From NCBI GenBank assembly GCA_963698565.1, contig CAVORH010000005.1, forward strand, positions 62,001 to 126,000: 64,000 nt of DNA. The letters run 5' to 3'. The position numbers and the translations under genes were made by a program. This DNA comes from Sva-07 sp963698565. Its GTDB lineage: Bacteria > Actinomycetota > Acidimicrobiia > Acidimicrobiales > Ilumatobacteraceae. A model generated the notes under the pieces. The model had not been told where the DNA came from. It saw only the letters and a program-made list of their open reading frames with translations, and ran no database searches. This document shows positions 41,719 through 50,254 of this stretch, piece by piece (position 1 is the stretch's first letter; each line of letters begins with the position of its first letter).

Positions 41719-44327
41719 ACGAGTCGGAGGACGACCCGGGACTCGTCGGCGCTCGCCGCGAGGTCGACGACGGCCTCGATGCGCCACTCGTTGGTGTCGT
41801 CGGGGTCGCGGAGGATCTGCGTGACCATGCCGGTCGAGCGGTCGTAGGTGAACAGCTCACCCGAGCGGGCGCCGGGGTCGGTGAGGATCTCGTCGTGCTC
41901 GGCCCAGTACGGCTGCATCGCCTCGATCAGTGTCTCGCCGGACGGCCACCGCTCTCGGTCGGCGTCGGCGACGATCTCGTCGTAGCCGCGACGGCGAGCC
42001 AGCTTCTGCACCCAGTCGAACGCCCGGTTGCGCACCATCACCCGGAACGCCCGGTGGTCGTCGACGATCGTGCGCTCGCCGGTCGGGAGGCTCGGCCGGA
42101 GGTCGTCGACCGACTCGAGATCGTCCGGATGCAACAGTCGCTCCCACTCGTCGATCAGGCTCGAGTCGACCTGGCGGACCACTGCGCCGAGCCAGGCGAC
42201 GATGTCGCCGAGTTCGGTGGTGGCCAGCTCCTCGGGCACGTTCTGCACCAGACCCTTGTAGACGTCGGAGAGGTACCGCAGCACGACGCCTTCGGAGCGC
42301 TTGAGTCCGTAGTCGTTGACGTACTCGCCGAACGTCATCGCCCGCTCGTACATCTCGCGCACGATGGCCTTCGGCGCCACCGTGTCGCCGCCCACCCACG
42401 GATGACGCGTCCGGAACTCGTTGAAGTTCCCGTAGATCCAGGCCGCGTTCGGCTTCGGGTACTCGACCTGCGAGAGGCGCTCCATGCGCTCCTCGTACTC
42501 GACGCCGGACGACTTCATCTCGGCCATCAGCTCGTCCTTGGCCCGCTTGACCTGGGCGGCGAGGATCACCCCCGGATTCTCCTGCACCGACTCGATGATC
42601 GTCAGCATGTTGAGCGCGTGGTCGATCGCATCACCCGAACCGGACTCTGCCCCCTCAGCAGCCTCCGCCTCGGCGGCCGGGAGCGCATGCAGCGCCTCCA
42701 CCGCCCACAGCGAGAGCGGCTGGTGGAGCGCGAACTGGTCCTGCAGGTCGAAGTTGACGCGCACCCGCCGCCCGAACTCGTCGGGTTCGTCGGGGAACTC
42801 CAGCATCTCGGCGTCGACCAGCGACCGGTAGATCGAGATCGCACGGCGGATGTGGGCGCGCTGGCGACGCCGCGGTTCGTGGTTGTCGGTCAACAGGGTT
42901 CGCACGGCACGGCACCCGTCGATCTCGGTGCCGTCCGGGTCGTGGACCACCGGACGGTCGAGGAGGTTCATCACCATCTGGTGACTCACCTGGAAGTGCG
43001 ACTTCAACTCCTCGGGTTCGCCGGCGACCAGCTTGTCGAACGTCTCCTGGGTCCAGTGGGCGTAGCCCCGCTCGGGCTGCTTCTTCTTGACCACCTTCTT
43101 CTTGCCGCTCGCGGCCGCCTTCTCGCCGAGCCGCTGGTTCTCCACGACGTGCTCGGGGGCCTGCACCCACACGTCGCCGCGGTCGTCGAACCCCTTGCGC
43201 CCGGCCCGCCCGCCGATCTGCGCGAATTCGCGGTTCGACAGGATCCGCACGCCTGAGCCGTCGTACTTGCACAGCTGCGTGAACAGCACCGAGCGGATCG
43301 GCACGTTGACGCCGACGCCGAGCGTGTCGGTGCCGCAGATGATCTTCAGCAACCCGTCCTGCGCGAGCTTCTCCACCAACAGCCGATACTTCGGGAGGAG
43401 GCCGGCGTGGTGGACGCCGACCCCGGCGGTGATGAACCGTCGCAGGTCCTTGCCGATCGGCGAGTCGAAGCGGAACCCGGCGAGCGCCTCTTTCACCTTC
43501 GCCTTCTCGTCCTTCGTCAGCGGATCGAGCGCGAGGTAGTTCTGCGCCGCCTCGGTCGCGTCCTTCTGGGTGAAGTGCACGAGGTAGATCGGTGCCCTGC
43601 CCGATTCCAACAGCGAGGTGACGCTGTGGTGGAGGGTGCTCGTGCGGTACTCGAAGTCGAGCGGCACCGGCCGCTGCACCGACTTGACGACGGTGGTGTC
43701 GCGTCCGGTCCGCTCGCTGAGGTCGCGCCGGAAGAACTCGACGTTGCCGAGCGTCGCCGACATCAGCAGGAACTGGGTGTGGGGGAGTTCCAGGAGCGGC
43801 ACCTGCCACGCCCACCCTCGCTGCGGGTCGCCGTAGTAGTGGAACTCGTCGATGACCGCGAGGTCGACCGGTGCATCGCGCCCGTCGCGCAACGCCCAGT
43901 TGGCGAGGATCTCCTGGGTGCAGCAGATGATCGGCGCCTCCGGATTGACGGCGGCGTCGCCGGTGACCATCCCGACCCGGTCGGACCCGAACTCCCGGCA
44001 GAGCGCGAAGAACTTCTCGCTCACCAGCGCCTTGATCGGGGCGGTGTAGACGCTGCGTTTGCCCTCGGCCAGCGCCGCGAAGTGCGCGGCCGCCGCCACC
44101 AGCGACTTGCCGGACCCGGTCGGTGTGTTGAGGATCACGTGGTTGCCGACGACGATCTCGAAGATCGCCTCCTCCTGGGCCGGGTAGAGCTCCAGGCCGA
44201 TCTCATCGACGTAGTCGGTGAACCCGCCGAGGATCGCGTCGCCGTCGATGGTGCCGTCGGCCAGTCGTGCGCCCGGGCCCGGGAGGTGTCGGATCAGCGG
44301 TGGATCCGCGGCGGTTGGCGACGTCAT
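41697..44327 (-). CDS. DEAD/DEAH-box RNA helicase, Ski2-like with DUF3516
   Basis: An 876-residue superfamily 2 helicase: Q-like YPAQEEAIFEIV, Walker A LNTPTGSGKS, motif Ia YTAPIKALVSEKF, motif II VIDEFHYYGDP (DEFH), motif III LLMSATLGN, motif V GTDTLGVGVNVP and motif VI QIGGRAGRKGFDDRG. The C-terminal ~350 residues match DUF3516, found in actinobacterial helicases of this kind, and include a Lys-rich SGKKKVVKKKQPE insert. It probably unwinds structured RNA in turnover or ribosome processing; the exact substrate is not known. Gene length is typical for the family. Confidence 0.9.
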   Translation of the reverse strand: MTSPTAADPPLIRHLPGPGARLADGTIDGDAILGGFTDYVDEIGLELYPAQEEAIFEIVVGNHVILNTPTGSGKSLVAAAAHFAALAEGKRSVYTAPIKALVSEKFFALCREFGSDRVGMVTGDAAVNPEAPIICCTQEILANWALRDGRDAPVDLAVIDEFHYYGDPQRGWAWQVPLLELPHTQFLLMSATLGNVEFFRRDLSERTGRDTTVVKSVQRPVPLDFEYRTSTLHHSVTSLLESGRAPIYLVHFTQKDATEAAQNYLALDPLTKDEKAKVKEALAGFRFDSPIGKDLRRFITAGVGVHHAGLLPKYRLLVEKLAQDGLLKIICGTDTLGVGVNVPIRSVLFTQLCKYDGSGVRILSNREFAQIGGRAGRKGFDDRGDVWVQAPEHVVENQRLGEKAAASGKKKVVKKKQPERGYAHWTQETFDKLVAGEPEELKSHFQVSHQMVMNLLDRPVVHDPDGTEIDGCRAVRTLLTDNHEPRRRQRAHIRRAISIYRSLVDAEMLEFPDEPDEFGRRVRVNFDLQDQFALHQPLSLWAVEALHALPAAEAEAAEGAESGSGDAIDHALNMLTIIESVQENPGVILAAQVKRAKDELMAEMKSSGVEYEERMERLSQVEYPKPNAAWIYGNFNEFRTRHPWVGGDTVAPKAIVREMYERAMTFGEYVNDYGLKRSEGVVLRYLSDVYKGLVQNVPEELATTELGDIVAWLGAVVRQVDSSLIDEWERLLHPDDLESVDDLRPSLPTGERTIVDDHRAFRVMVRNRAFDWVQKLARRRGYDEIVADADRERWPSGETLIEAMQPYWAEHDEILTDPGARSGELFTYDRSTGMVTQILRDPDDTNEWRIEAVVDLAASADESRVVLRLVSVTPGV

Positions 44328-44354
44328 CTCGGGTCGAGGGTACGGACGGATCGA

Positions 44355-45041
44355 TCAGGTGACTCGTTCGACGAGCGCCTGCATCGTCGCTCGCTCAGCG
44401 TCGGACTGATTCGGGTCGAGCAGCCGGAGCTCCAGCGCCGTCGGCAACATCCGTACCGCCGCGTCCCGGTCGATCGACGACACGAACCCCCGGACGAAGA
44501 AGCGCCGGCCGACTGCGACCACCGCGTTGATGAGCGCTGACCCGTCCGGCTGGCCGGCGGAGAGCGTGAGCCAGGTGTTCGCGGCGTCGAGGCCGGCCAC
44601 GCCGACGCCGGCGTTGCTCCAGTCGATCACGATCGGGCCGTCGGCCGTGAGCACGACGTTGTTCGGATGGAGGTCGAGGTGGACGAGCGTGCCGCCGTCG
44701 TCGTCAGGATCGTCGACGGCGGTGGGGAGTTCGTGGTCGGGGAGCGGCACACGACCGAGCCGATCGATCAGCTCGGCGAGCTGCTGCGCCTTCGCCCTCA
44801 TCGTCCACGGCCGGGCGCTCATGTCGTCGAGCATCGTCGGCCCGTCGAGTCGCTGCATCACGATGTCGGGTCCTTCGGCGTCGAACACCTCCGGGACCGG
44901 ATAGCCATGCACCGCGCAGTGCCGCATCGTCAAGGCTTCGGTCTCGGTCGACCGGCCGTCGCGGTTTCGCCGCAGCACCCGTCCTGGCCCAGCCTCGAAG
45001 ACGTCACAGTCGCGTCCCCGTCCGATCAACTCCCCGGTCAT
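44355..45041 (-). CDS. aminoglycoside-phosphotransferase-family kinase
   Basis: A 228-residue APH-fold kinase. It starts MTGELIGRGRDCDVFEAGPGRVLRR (a Gly-rich nucleotide loop). The catalytic segment is HLDLHPNNVVL (HxDxxxxN), followed by IVIDWSNAGVG (metal-binding Asp). ATG 45041 is chosen because the sequence upstream is basic and out of character. All catalytic residues are present, so it should be active on some small alcohol or sugar. It follows the DUF2071 gene by 19 nt in the same direction. Confidence 0.78.
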   Translation of the reverse strand: MTGELIGRGRDCDVFEAGPGRVLRRNRDGRSTETEALTMRHCAVHGYPVPEVFDAEGPDIVMQRLDGPTMLDDMSARPWTMRAKAQQLAELIDRLGRVPLPDHELPTAVDDPDDDGGTLVHLDLHPNNVVLTADGPIVIDWSNAGVGVAGLDAANTWLTLSAGQPDGSALINAVVAVGRRFFVRGFVSSIDRDAAVRMLPTALELRLLDPNQSDAERATMQALVERVT

Positions 45042-45060
45042 CGCCGCCGACGGTAGTCGC

Positions 45061-45822
45061 CTACACCTGCACCGGCCGTCCGAAGCGGGCGTCGACCGCA
45101 TCGGCGACCCGGACCAGGGGATCGCCGGACGGCGCCGTCAGGCCGGCCGCGATCACCGCCGTGTCGTCGAGGTCGACGATCGTGGCCGTGCGCAACGTCC
45201 ACGGCGGATGGTCGACCGGATGATGACGGAGCTGCCCACGCCACTCGGCGACGGTGCCCCAACGGGCGGTCAGGAACTCATCGAGCGGTGTCGGGTCGAT
45301 CACGTCGCCGGCCTCCACGATCAGTCGCGTCGACGCCGCGGGCGATCGAGGCCAGCGTCGGCGCGTGGTCTCGTAGGTCCAACGGTTGCCCGTGCGGTCG
45401 ATCGTCATCGTCGACCACACGTAGGGGAAACCGATCGTCCACCGGGCGAACGCGACGACCGGGAGCCGGGCGGCGTCGAGCGACAGGAACCACACGGCCC
45501 GGTTCCCGGCCGAGTCGACCACGTAGGTGCGCACGTTCGTCTCGGCGAACGTGGAGATCCACGGCAGCGGTGGCAGGAACGTCGGGCCCGCACGGCGCAT
45601 CCGGAACGGCACCAGCGACACCCAGGCCTGCGGCCCGGCTCCCTCGTCGAACGTGTCGACCTGCAGACCCCCGGGGAGGAGCGCCTGGATCTCGGCCGGA
45701 TCGTACGGCCAGTGCACGAACGCGAGGTCGTCCCAGCGGTTCCGCAGCCATGGCCGCCGGATCGGCGTCGGACAGGTCGGCGACAGGGGCTGTGGCTCGG
45801 CCGCCGTCGGTACGCTCGTCAC
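45061..45822 (-). CDS. DUF2071 (YqjF-like, acetoacetate-decarboxylase-fold) protein
   Basis: About 253 residues with the DUF2071 pattern RPWLRNRWDDLAFVHWPYDPAEIQALLPGGLQVDTFDEGAGPQAWVSLVPFRM, then NVRTYVVDSAGNRAVWFLSLDA. The fold is shared with acetoacetate decarboxylase; the function of the family is unknown. The start is taken as GTG 45822 (VTSVPTAAEPQ), immediately back to back with the GTG of the DUF971 gene on the other strand; ATG 45834 would overlap that gene. Confidence 0.75.
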   Translation of the reverse strand: MTSVPTAAEPQPLSPTCPTPIRRPWLRNRWDDLAFVHWPYDPAEIQALLPGGLQVDTFDEGAGPQAWVSLVPFRMRRAGPTFLPPLPWISTFAETNVRTYVVDSAGNRAVWFLSLDAARLPVVAFARWTIGFPYVWSTMTIDRTGNRWTYETTRRRWPRSPAASTRLIVEAGDVIDPTPLDEFLTARWGTVAEWRGQLRHHPVDHPPWTLRTATIVDLDDTAVIAAGLTAPSGDPLVRVADAVDARFGRPVQV

Positions 45823-46149
45823 GTGGCCAAGCATGACATCGAATCCGTCGAAGTGGACCGTCAGTCGCATGTCGAGGTCCTCTTCGAGGACGGCGTCCGT
45901 GCCCGATTCGAGCTCGGCCCGCTCCGTCAGGCGTGCCCGTGTGCCGACTGCAACGCGAAGCGCACCCGTGATCAGCCGGTCGCTCCGTGGATCGACAAGG
46001 GCGAGCCGATCACGATCACCGACGCCGAACTGTCGGGGGCATGGGGTCTCAGCCTCGACTGGAGCGACGGCCACTCCACCGGCATCTACGCCTGGGAGAA
46101 GCTCCGCGAGTGGGTCGACGCCGGCCGCGTCGGCACGATCGACGGCTGA
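45823..46149 (+). CDS. DUF971 family protein
   Basis: A 108-residue protein with the DUF971 / gamma-butyrobetaine-hydroxylase N-terminal domain: SHVEVLFEDGVRARFELGPLRQACPCADCNAKRTR. Two closely spaced Cys residues (CPCADC) could bind zinc or Fe-S. ITDAELSGAWGLSLDWSDGHSTGIYAWEKLREW completes the domain. Small DUF971 proteins often lie near Fe-S assembly genes of the Mrp/ApbC type; none is visible here. The GTG at 45823 directly abuts the divergent DUF2071 start codon. Confidence 0.82.
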   Translation: MAKHDIESVEVDRQSHVEVLFEDGVRARFELGPLRQACPCADCNAKRTRDQPVAPWIDKGEPITITDAELSGAWGLSLDWSDGHSTGIYAWEKLREWVDAGRVGTIDG

Positions 46150-46169
46150 CCGGCCTCGACCGGTCGGTC

Positions 46170-47357
46170 TCAGGTCGGAGCGACCGCGTCGCCGATCACC
46201 TTCGCCGCAGCGGCGACGCCCGACCCGCCGACCGGCACGTCGAGCGCGTGGAGCGCCGCTTCGATCGTTCCGAGCGTGCCCAACAGCATCGGCGGGTTGA
46301 GGTGGCCCATGTGGCCGATCCGGAAGCGAGCGGTGTCGGCACCGATGCCGAGTCCGAGCGTGACGCCCATCTCGCGTTCGCAGGTAGCCCGGATGGCGGC
46401 GGCGTCGATCGTGCCGGTCGTGATCGTCGTGACGGCGTGTGAGCGAGCGCTCGGGTCGGTGACGTTGCAGCTCAGGCCGTGGTCGGTGTGCCAGGCATCG
46501 ACGGCCGCCCACACGGATCGGGCCAGCGTCTCGTGGCGAGACCACACGTTGTCGAGGCCTTCCTCCATGATCATGTCGAGCGCCTCGCGCAGGCCGTAGA
46601 GCAGGGGGATCGGCGGGGTGCCGTTGTAGAGCTGGTAGTGCGCCTCGACGTTGCGGCGAGACGCCCAGTCGAAGTAGCCGACGCGCATGTCGGCATGTTC
46701 ATGGGCTGCCAACGCCTTGTCGTTGGCCCACACGAGTCCGAGGCCCGGCGGGGTCATCAGCCCCTTCTGGCTGGCGCTCACCGTGACGTCGACGCCCCAT
46801 TCGTCCATCTCGTAGCGGTCGCAGCCGAGCGACGCGATCGCGTCGACCATCAGCAGTGCGGGGTGCCCCGCAACATCGATCGCGCGACGGATCGCAGCGA
46901 TGTCGTTGCGCACCCCGGTGGCGGTGTCGGCGAGGACGACGAGGATGCTCTTGATCTCGTGGGCGGTGTCGGCTCGCAGCCGCTCCTCGACGGCGGCGGG
47001 GTCGACGGGGCCGTCGTCGGTGCCGGGAAGCACCTCGACGTCGGCACCGCTGAGCGCTGCCTGCTCGCCCCACACGACGGCGAACGTCCCCGATTCGAGT
47101 ACGAGCACCTTCTCGCCGCGTCGCATCGTGTTCGACACCGCCATCTGCCATGCGGCGTGACCGTTGCCGATCACGATGAACGCCTCGCCCGTCGTCCGGG
47201 CGATCGCCGGGAGATCGGCGAACAGGCTGTTCGAGACGTCGAGCAGCGGGCCGTCGTAGATGTTGGGCATCGGCCGATGCATCGCTGCGAGCACCCGATC
47301 CGGCACGATCGAGGGTCCGGGAATGGCCACCTGCGGCCGGCCGTGGCGGAGCGTCAT
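46170..47357 (-). CDS. class V aminotransferase (alanine-glyoxylate / serine-pyruvate type)
   Basis: A 395-residue PLP enzyme of the AGXT/SPT group: VAIPGPSIVPDRVLAAMHRP, IGNGHAAWQMAVSNTMRRGEKVLVLESG, LMVDAIASLGCDRYEMDEWGVD and the PLP-lysine segment VTVSASQKGLMTPPGL. It transfers an amino group between small amino acids and glyoxylate, pyruvate or hydroxypyruvate. ATG 47357 (MTLRHGRPQ) is chosen because the longer frame upstream is basic antisense sequence. It is divergent from the YdcF-like gene. Confidence 0.88.
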   Translation of the reverse strand: MTLRHGRPQVAIPGPSIVPDRVLAAMHRPMPNIYDGPLLDVSNSLFADLPAIARTTGEAFIVIGNGHAAWQMAVSNTMRRGEKVLVLESGTFAVVWGEQAALSGADVEVLPGTDDGPVDPAAVEERLRADTAHEIKSILVVLADTATGVRNDIAAIRRAIDVAGHPALLMVDAIASLGCDRYEMDEWGVDVTVSASQKGLMTPPGLGLVWANDKALAAHEHADMRVGYFDWASRRNVEAHYQLYNGTPPIPLLYGLREALDMIMEEGLDNVWSRHETLARSVWAAVDAWHTDHGLSCNVTDPSARSHAVTTITTGTIDAAAIRATCEREMGVTLGLGIGADTARFRIGHMGHLNPPMLLGTLGTIEAALHALDVPVGGSGVAAAAKVIGDAVAPT

Positions 47358-47427
47358 CGGGTGAGGATACGGTCCCTCGGGCCCGCGGTCGCCGCTACTC
47401 CGGCGATGTCTCCACGTGGTCGGTGGC

Positions 47428-48036
47428 ATGATCCGAGCCATGCACACGCCACGACGCGGCTCGATCCTGCGATCAGTCGTCGTCGGGTTCGTCTCGCTCG
47501 GGGTCATGGCCGAGGTGATGCACGATCGCGCGGCTTCACGCCGTGTGCCCCCGAGCGGAAACACATCGGTGGTGGTCCTGGGATTCCCTTCGCTGCCCGG
47601 CGGTCGACCGCACCCCGTTCAGAGATGGCGGGTGAAACTCGCCAAGAAGACCATCGACCGCCACGGTGCACATCGAGTCGTTCTCTCGGGTGGGGCAACC
47701 CGCAGCGGACCAGCCGAGGCCTCGGTGATGGCCGAACTCGCCGTCAGGGTGGGCATCGATCCAGCGATCACCGTTCTCGAGTCGGACGCGATGAACACGT
47801 GGTCCAACGTCGAGTACTCGTCCATGCTCGTCGCGGACAGCGACGTGGTCATCCTCGTCTCCGATCCGGTTCACGCCGCCTGGGCAAGGAGATACTGGCT
47901 ACGGCAACACCCGTCCGACGCCGATCGAGTCTTCGTGACCCGATGCGCCGGGATCGGAAGCTGGTGGATCAAGATCCCGGCAGCCCTCGATGGCGTTCGG
48001 CGCTCGGCGCAGTCGGTGCTGCGTGACGGCACATGA
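47428..48036 (+). CDS. YdcF/SanA-like DUF218 protein
   Basis: About 202 residues. An N-terminal membrane or signal segment (SILRSVVVGFVSLGVMAEVMH) precedes a DUF218 domain: SVVVLGFPSLPGGRPHPVQRWRVKLAKKTI, RVVLSGGATRSGPAEASVMAELAVRVGI, LESDAMNTWSNVEYS and VILVSDPVHAAWARRYW. ElyC and SanA of this family act in envelope or vancomycin-barrier functions, probably on lipid-linked cell-wall intermediates. ATG 47428 is used; GTG 47416 and ATG 47440 are alternatives. It is convergent with the LLM oxidoreductase across a hairpin. Confidence 0.8.
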   Translation: MIRAMHTPRRGSILRSVVVGFVSLGVMAEVMHDRAASRRVPPSGNTSVVVLGFPSLPGGRPHPVQRWRVKLAKKTIDRHGAHRVVLSGGATRSGPAEASVMAELAVRVGIDPAITVLESDAMNTWSNVEYSSMLVADSDVVILVSDPVHAAWARRYWLRQHPSDADRVFVTRCAGIGSWWIKIPAALDGVRRSAQSVLRDGT

Positions 48037-48042
48037 TGAGCG

Positions 48043-48059
48043 CCGGACTCAACGTCCGG
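48043..48059. terminator. hairpin between convergent genes
   Basis: CCGGAC-TCAAC-GTCCGG has a perfect 6-bp stem and a 5-nt loop. It fills the 25-bp gap between the YdcF-like and LLM genes and is probably a shared terminator, with no T-tract. Confidence 0.55.
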
Positions 48060-48061
48060 AC

Positions 48062-49099
48062 TCAGCCGAGGACGAGTTCGGCGAAGCTCGGCAGCGCCAT
48101 CGCCGGACCCGACACCAGGAACTCGGTGATGCACGTCTCGCGCCACTTGGCGAGTTCGTCGCGGATCTTGGCGGGCGGGCCCACGAGCGCCACGTCCTCG
48201 ACCATCGCCAGCGGGATCGCGGCAGCAGCCTCGGCCTTCTTGCCGTCCAGGTAGAGGGCCTGCACTCTGTCGGCCACGTCGCCGTAGCCCATCCGGGCGA
48301 AGACCTCGTAGTGGAAGTTGGCGCCCTTGGCGCCCATGCCGCCGGCGTACAGGGCGAGGAACGGCCGCACCATGTCGGCGCACTTCTCGACGTCGTCGCC
48401 GGGAATGATCATGGCGGTGGCCGTGACCTCGAAGCGGTCCTTCTTCGTCGGGTCGCCCGACGCATCGAACCCTTGCTGGAGGCAGTCGCGGTAGAACCCG
48501 TCGTCCTTCGGCGAGAAGAAGAGCGGCAGCCAACCGTCGCAGATCTCCGCGGCCAGCGCCACGTTCTTCGGACCCTCGGCGGCGAGGTAGATCGGGATGT
48601 CGCTGCGCAGCGGATGCACGGTGGACTTGAGCGCCTTGCCGAGCCCGGCACCGCCGTCGAACGGCAGATCGTAGAAGTCGCCGTGGAACTCCACCGGCTG
48701 CTCCCGAGCGATGATCCGCCGCACGATCTCGACGTACTCGCGTGTTCGGGCCAACGGCTTGGGATACGGCTGGCCGTACCAGCCCTCCACCACCTGCGGG
48801 CCCGAGGCGCCGAGGCCGAGGATGAAGCGCCCGTTCGACAGATGATCCATCGTGATCGCGGCCATCGCCGTGGCCGCTGGTGTGCGGGCGGCCATCTGCA
48901 TGATCGCCGTGCCGAGCTGCAGCGTTTCGGTCGCCGCACCCCACCACGCAAGCGGGGTCAGCGCGTCGGAACCGTACGCCTCGGCGGTCCAGACCGAGTT
49001 GAACCCGAGGCGCTCGGCCTCCTTGACTGCTTCGAGCGCGCCCTTCGGCGGCCCCGCCGACCAGTATCCGGTGTTGTAGCCGAGCTTGATGTCTCCCAT
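48062..49099 (-). CDS. LLM-class (F420-dependent-type) oxidoreductase
   Basis: A 345-residue luciferase-like TIM-barrel protein: IKLGYNTGYWSAGPPKGALEAVKEAERLGFNSVWTAEAYGSDALTPLAW, LGTAIMQMAARTPAATAMAA, NGRFILGLGASGPQVVEGWYG and PIYLAAEGPKNVALAAEICDGWLPLFF. This arrangement matches actinobacterial F420-dependent LLM enzymes close to TIGR03559-like subfamilies; the substrate is unknown. ATG 49099 is chosen. No F420 biosynthesis genes are in the window. Confidence 0.85.
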   Translation of the reverse strand: MGDIKLGYNTGYWSAGPPKGALEAVKEAERLGFNSVWTAEAYGSDALTPLAWWGAATETLQLGTAIMQMAARTPAATAMAAITMDHLSNGRFILGLGASGPQVVEGWYGQPYPKPLARTREYVEIVRRIIAREQPVEFHGDFYDLPFDGGAGLGKALKSTVHPLRSDIPIYLAAEGPKNVALAAEICDGWLPLFFSPKDDGFYRDCLQQGFDASGDPTKKDRFEVTATAMIIPGDDVEKCADMVRPFLALYAGGMGAKGANFHYEVFARMGYGDVADRVQALYLDGKKAEAAAAIPLAMVEDVALVGPPAKIRDELAKWRETCITEFLVSGPAMALPSFAELVLG

Positions 49100-49145
49100 G
49101 GCGCCACCGTAGGTCGAACGGGCGTCGGTGGGGCATGCTGGGGGA

Positions 49146-49568
49146 GTGGGGGCGAGCGACGATCGGCTGATGGTGACCGACACGGTCCGCATCCCCCGAC
49201 ACGAACTCGTGGTGACGTTCAACGCCTCGGGCGGCCCTGGGGGCCAGCACGCGAACAAGGCGGCGACCCGCGCCGAGCTGACGTTCGACGTCGAAGCGTC
49301 CGGGGCGTTCACCGATGCGCAACGCGCTCGCGTGCTGACGAAACTGGGGCCGGTCGTCCGCGTGGTCGCCGACGACGAGCGGTCGCAGCTCCGCAATCGG
49401 TCGCTCGCCGAGCAGCGTCTTGCCGACAAGCTCCGCGCAGCGCTGCACGTGCCCCGCTCGCGCCGTGCCACCAGGCCCACCCGTGGCTCGCAGCGTCGAC
49501 GGCTCGATGCGAAGAAGCAGCGCAAGGAGACGAAGCGCTACCGGCGGCCGCCCTCGGCTGACGACTGA
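49146..49568 (+). CDS. arfB: ArfB-type peptidyl-tRNA hydrolase (RF-1 domain, ribosome rescue)
   Basis: About 140 residues with the release-factor catalytic GGQ in VVTFNASGGPGGQHANKAATRAEL, a compact domain and a basic C-terminal tail (RRLDAKKQRKETKRYRR) that in ArfB/ICT1 enters the empty mRNA channel. It hydrolyses peptidyl-tRNA on stalled ribosomes. Start codons GTG 49146 and ATG 49170 are both possible; the second removes only a short leader. Length and tail separate it from RF1/RF2. It is convergent with the AlkB gene across 7 bp. Confidence 0.85.
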   Translation: MGASDDRLMVTDTVRIPRHELVVTFNASGGPGGQHANKAATRAELTFDVEASGAFTDAQRARVLTKLGPVVRVVADDERSQLRNRSLAEQRLADKLRAALHVPRSRRATRPTRGSQRRRLDAKKQRKETKRYRRPPSADD

Positions 49569-49575
49569 CCTGCGT

Positions 49576-50247
49576 TCACACCGATCGGAACGTGATGCTC
49601 AGTCTCGGCCCGGTCACCGATCGCACCTTGGGCACGGCGTGTTCCCAGTCGTGCTGGCACGCGCCGCCCATCACGAACAGGTCCCCGTTGCCGAGCGCCC
49701 AGCTCCGCGACGGCCCGCCACCACCCTGATCGCGTCGCCGCCGGAGCCGGAGTGGTCGAGGAGCCCCGGTGCTGACGATCGCGATCACCGGGTTGGTGAC
49801 GACGTGGCGGTGGCGGTCGCCGTGCCAGGCGACCGAGTCGTCGCCGTCGCGGTAGAGGTTGAACCCGATCGAGTCGAACGGTTCCGCGTACCGCTCGGCG
49901 AGCGCCAGCCGCATGTCGTGGAGAAGCTCCGACGGCTCGGCTCGACCGCACTCGACGCCCCACCACGCGGAGAGCCGCGGCTCGTCGACCAGCCGCTCGT
50001 ACATCGCGATGCCGGTTCGTTGTCGCAACGGCAGCGTCGCGACCAGCTCGTCGAAGACGGCGTCGGATCCCTGCAGCCACCCGGGCACGAACTCGATCCA
50101 CGTCGCGTCGTCGAGGTCGACCCGCACCGACTCCCGGAAGTCCCTGTCGAACTGCGGCGTCAACGCACCGAACAACGAACGCTGCACGTTGGTACACCCG
50201 CGGGAGAACACATGTTCGATTCTGCTCGACCGGGTCGGGCCGGTCAA
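49576..50247 (-). CDS. AlkB-family 2-oxoglutarate/Fe(II) dioxygenase
   Basis: A 223-residue dioxygenase: FNLYRDGDDSVAWHGDRHRHVVTNPVIAIVSTGAPRPLRLR contains the iron ligands His-x-Asp (WHGD). GNGDLFVMGGACQHDWEHAVPK supplies the distal His, and GPRLSITFR has the 2-oxoglutarate-binding Arg. It repairs N-alkylated bases in DNA or RNA by oxidative demethylation. Length is typical of AlkB homologues. It lies directly downstream of the putative lipoprotein gene (8-bp gap) and reads in the same direction. Confidence 0.88.
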   Translation of the reverse strand: MTGPTRSSRIEHVFSRGCTNVQRSLFGALTPQFDRDFRESVRVDLDDATWIEFVPGWLQGSDAVFDELVATLPLRQRTGIAMYERLVDEPRLSAWWGVECGRAEPSELLHDMRLALAERYAEPFDSIGFNLYRDGDDSVAWHGDRHRHVVTNPVIAIVSTGAPRPLRLRRRRDQGGGGPSRSWALGNGDLFVMGGACQHDWEHAVPKVRSVTGPRLSITFRSV

Positions 50248-50254
50248 GTCTCGA

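Noticed and set aside
44355..45041. Antibiotic-resistance gene
   Set aside because: The APH fold is shared by many metabolic kinases. Nothing in the sequence or context indicates an aminoglycoside substrate; the same holds for 8612-9367.
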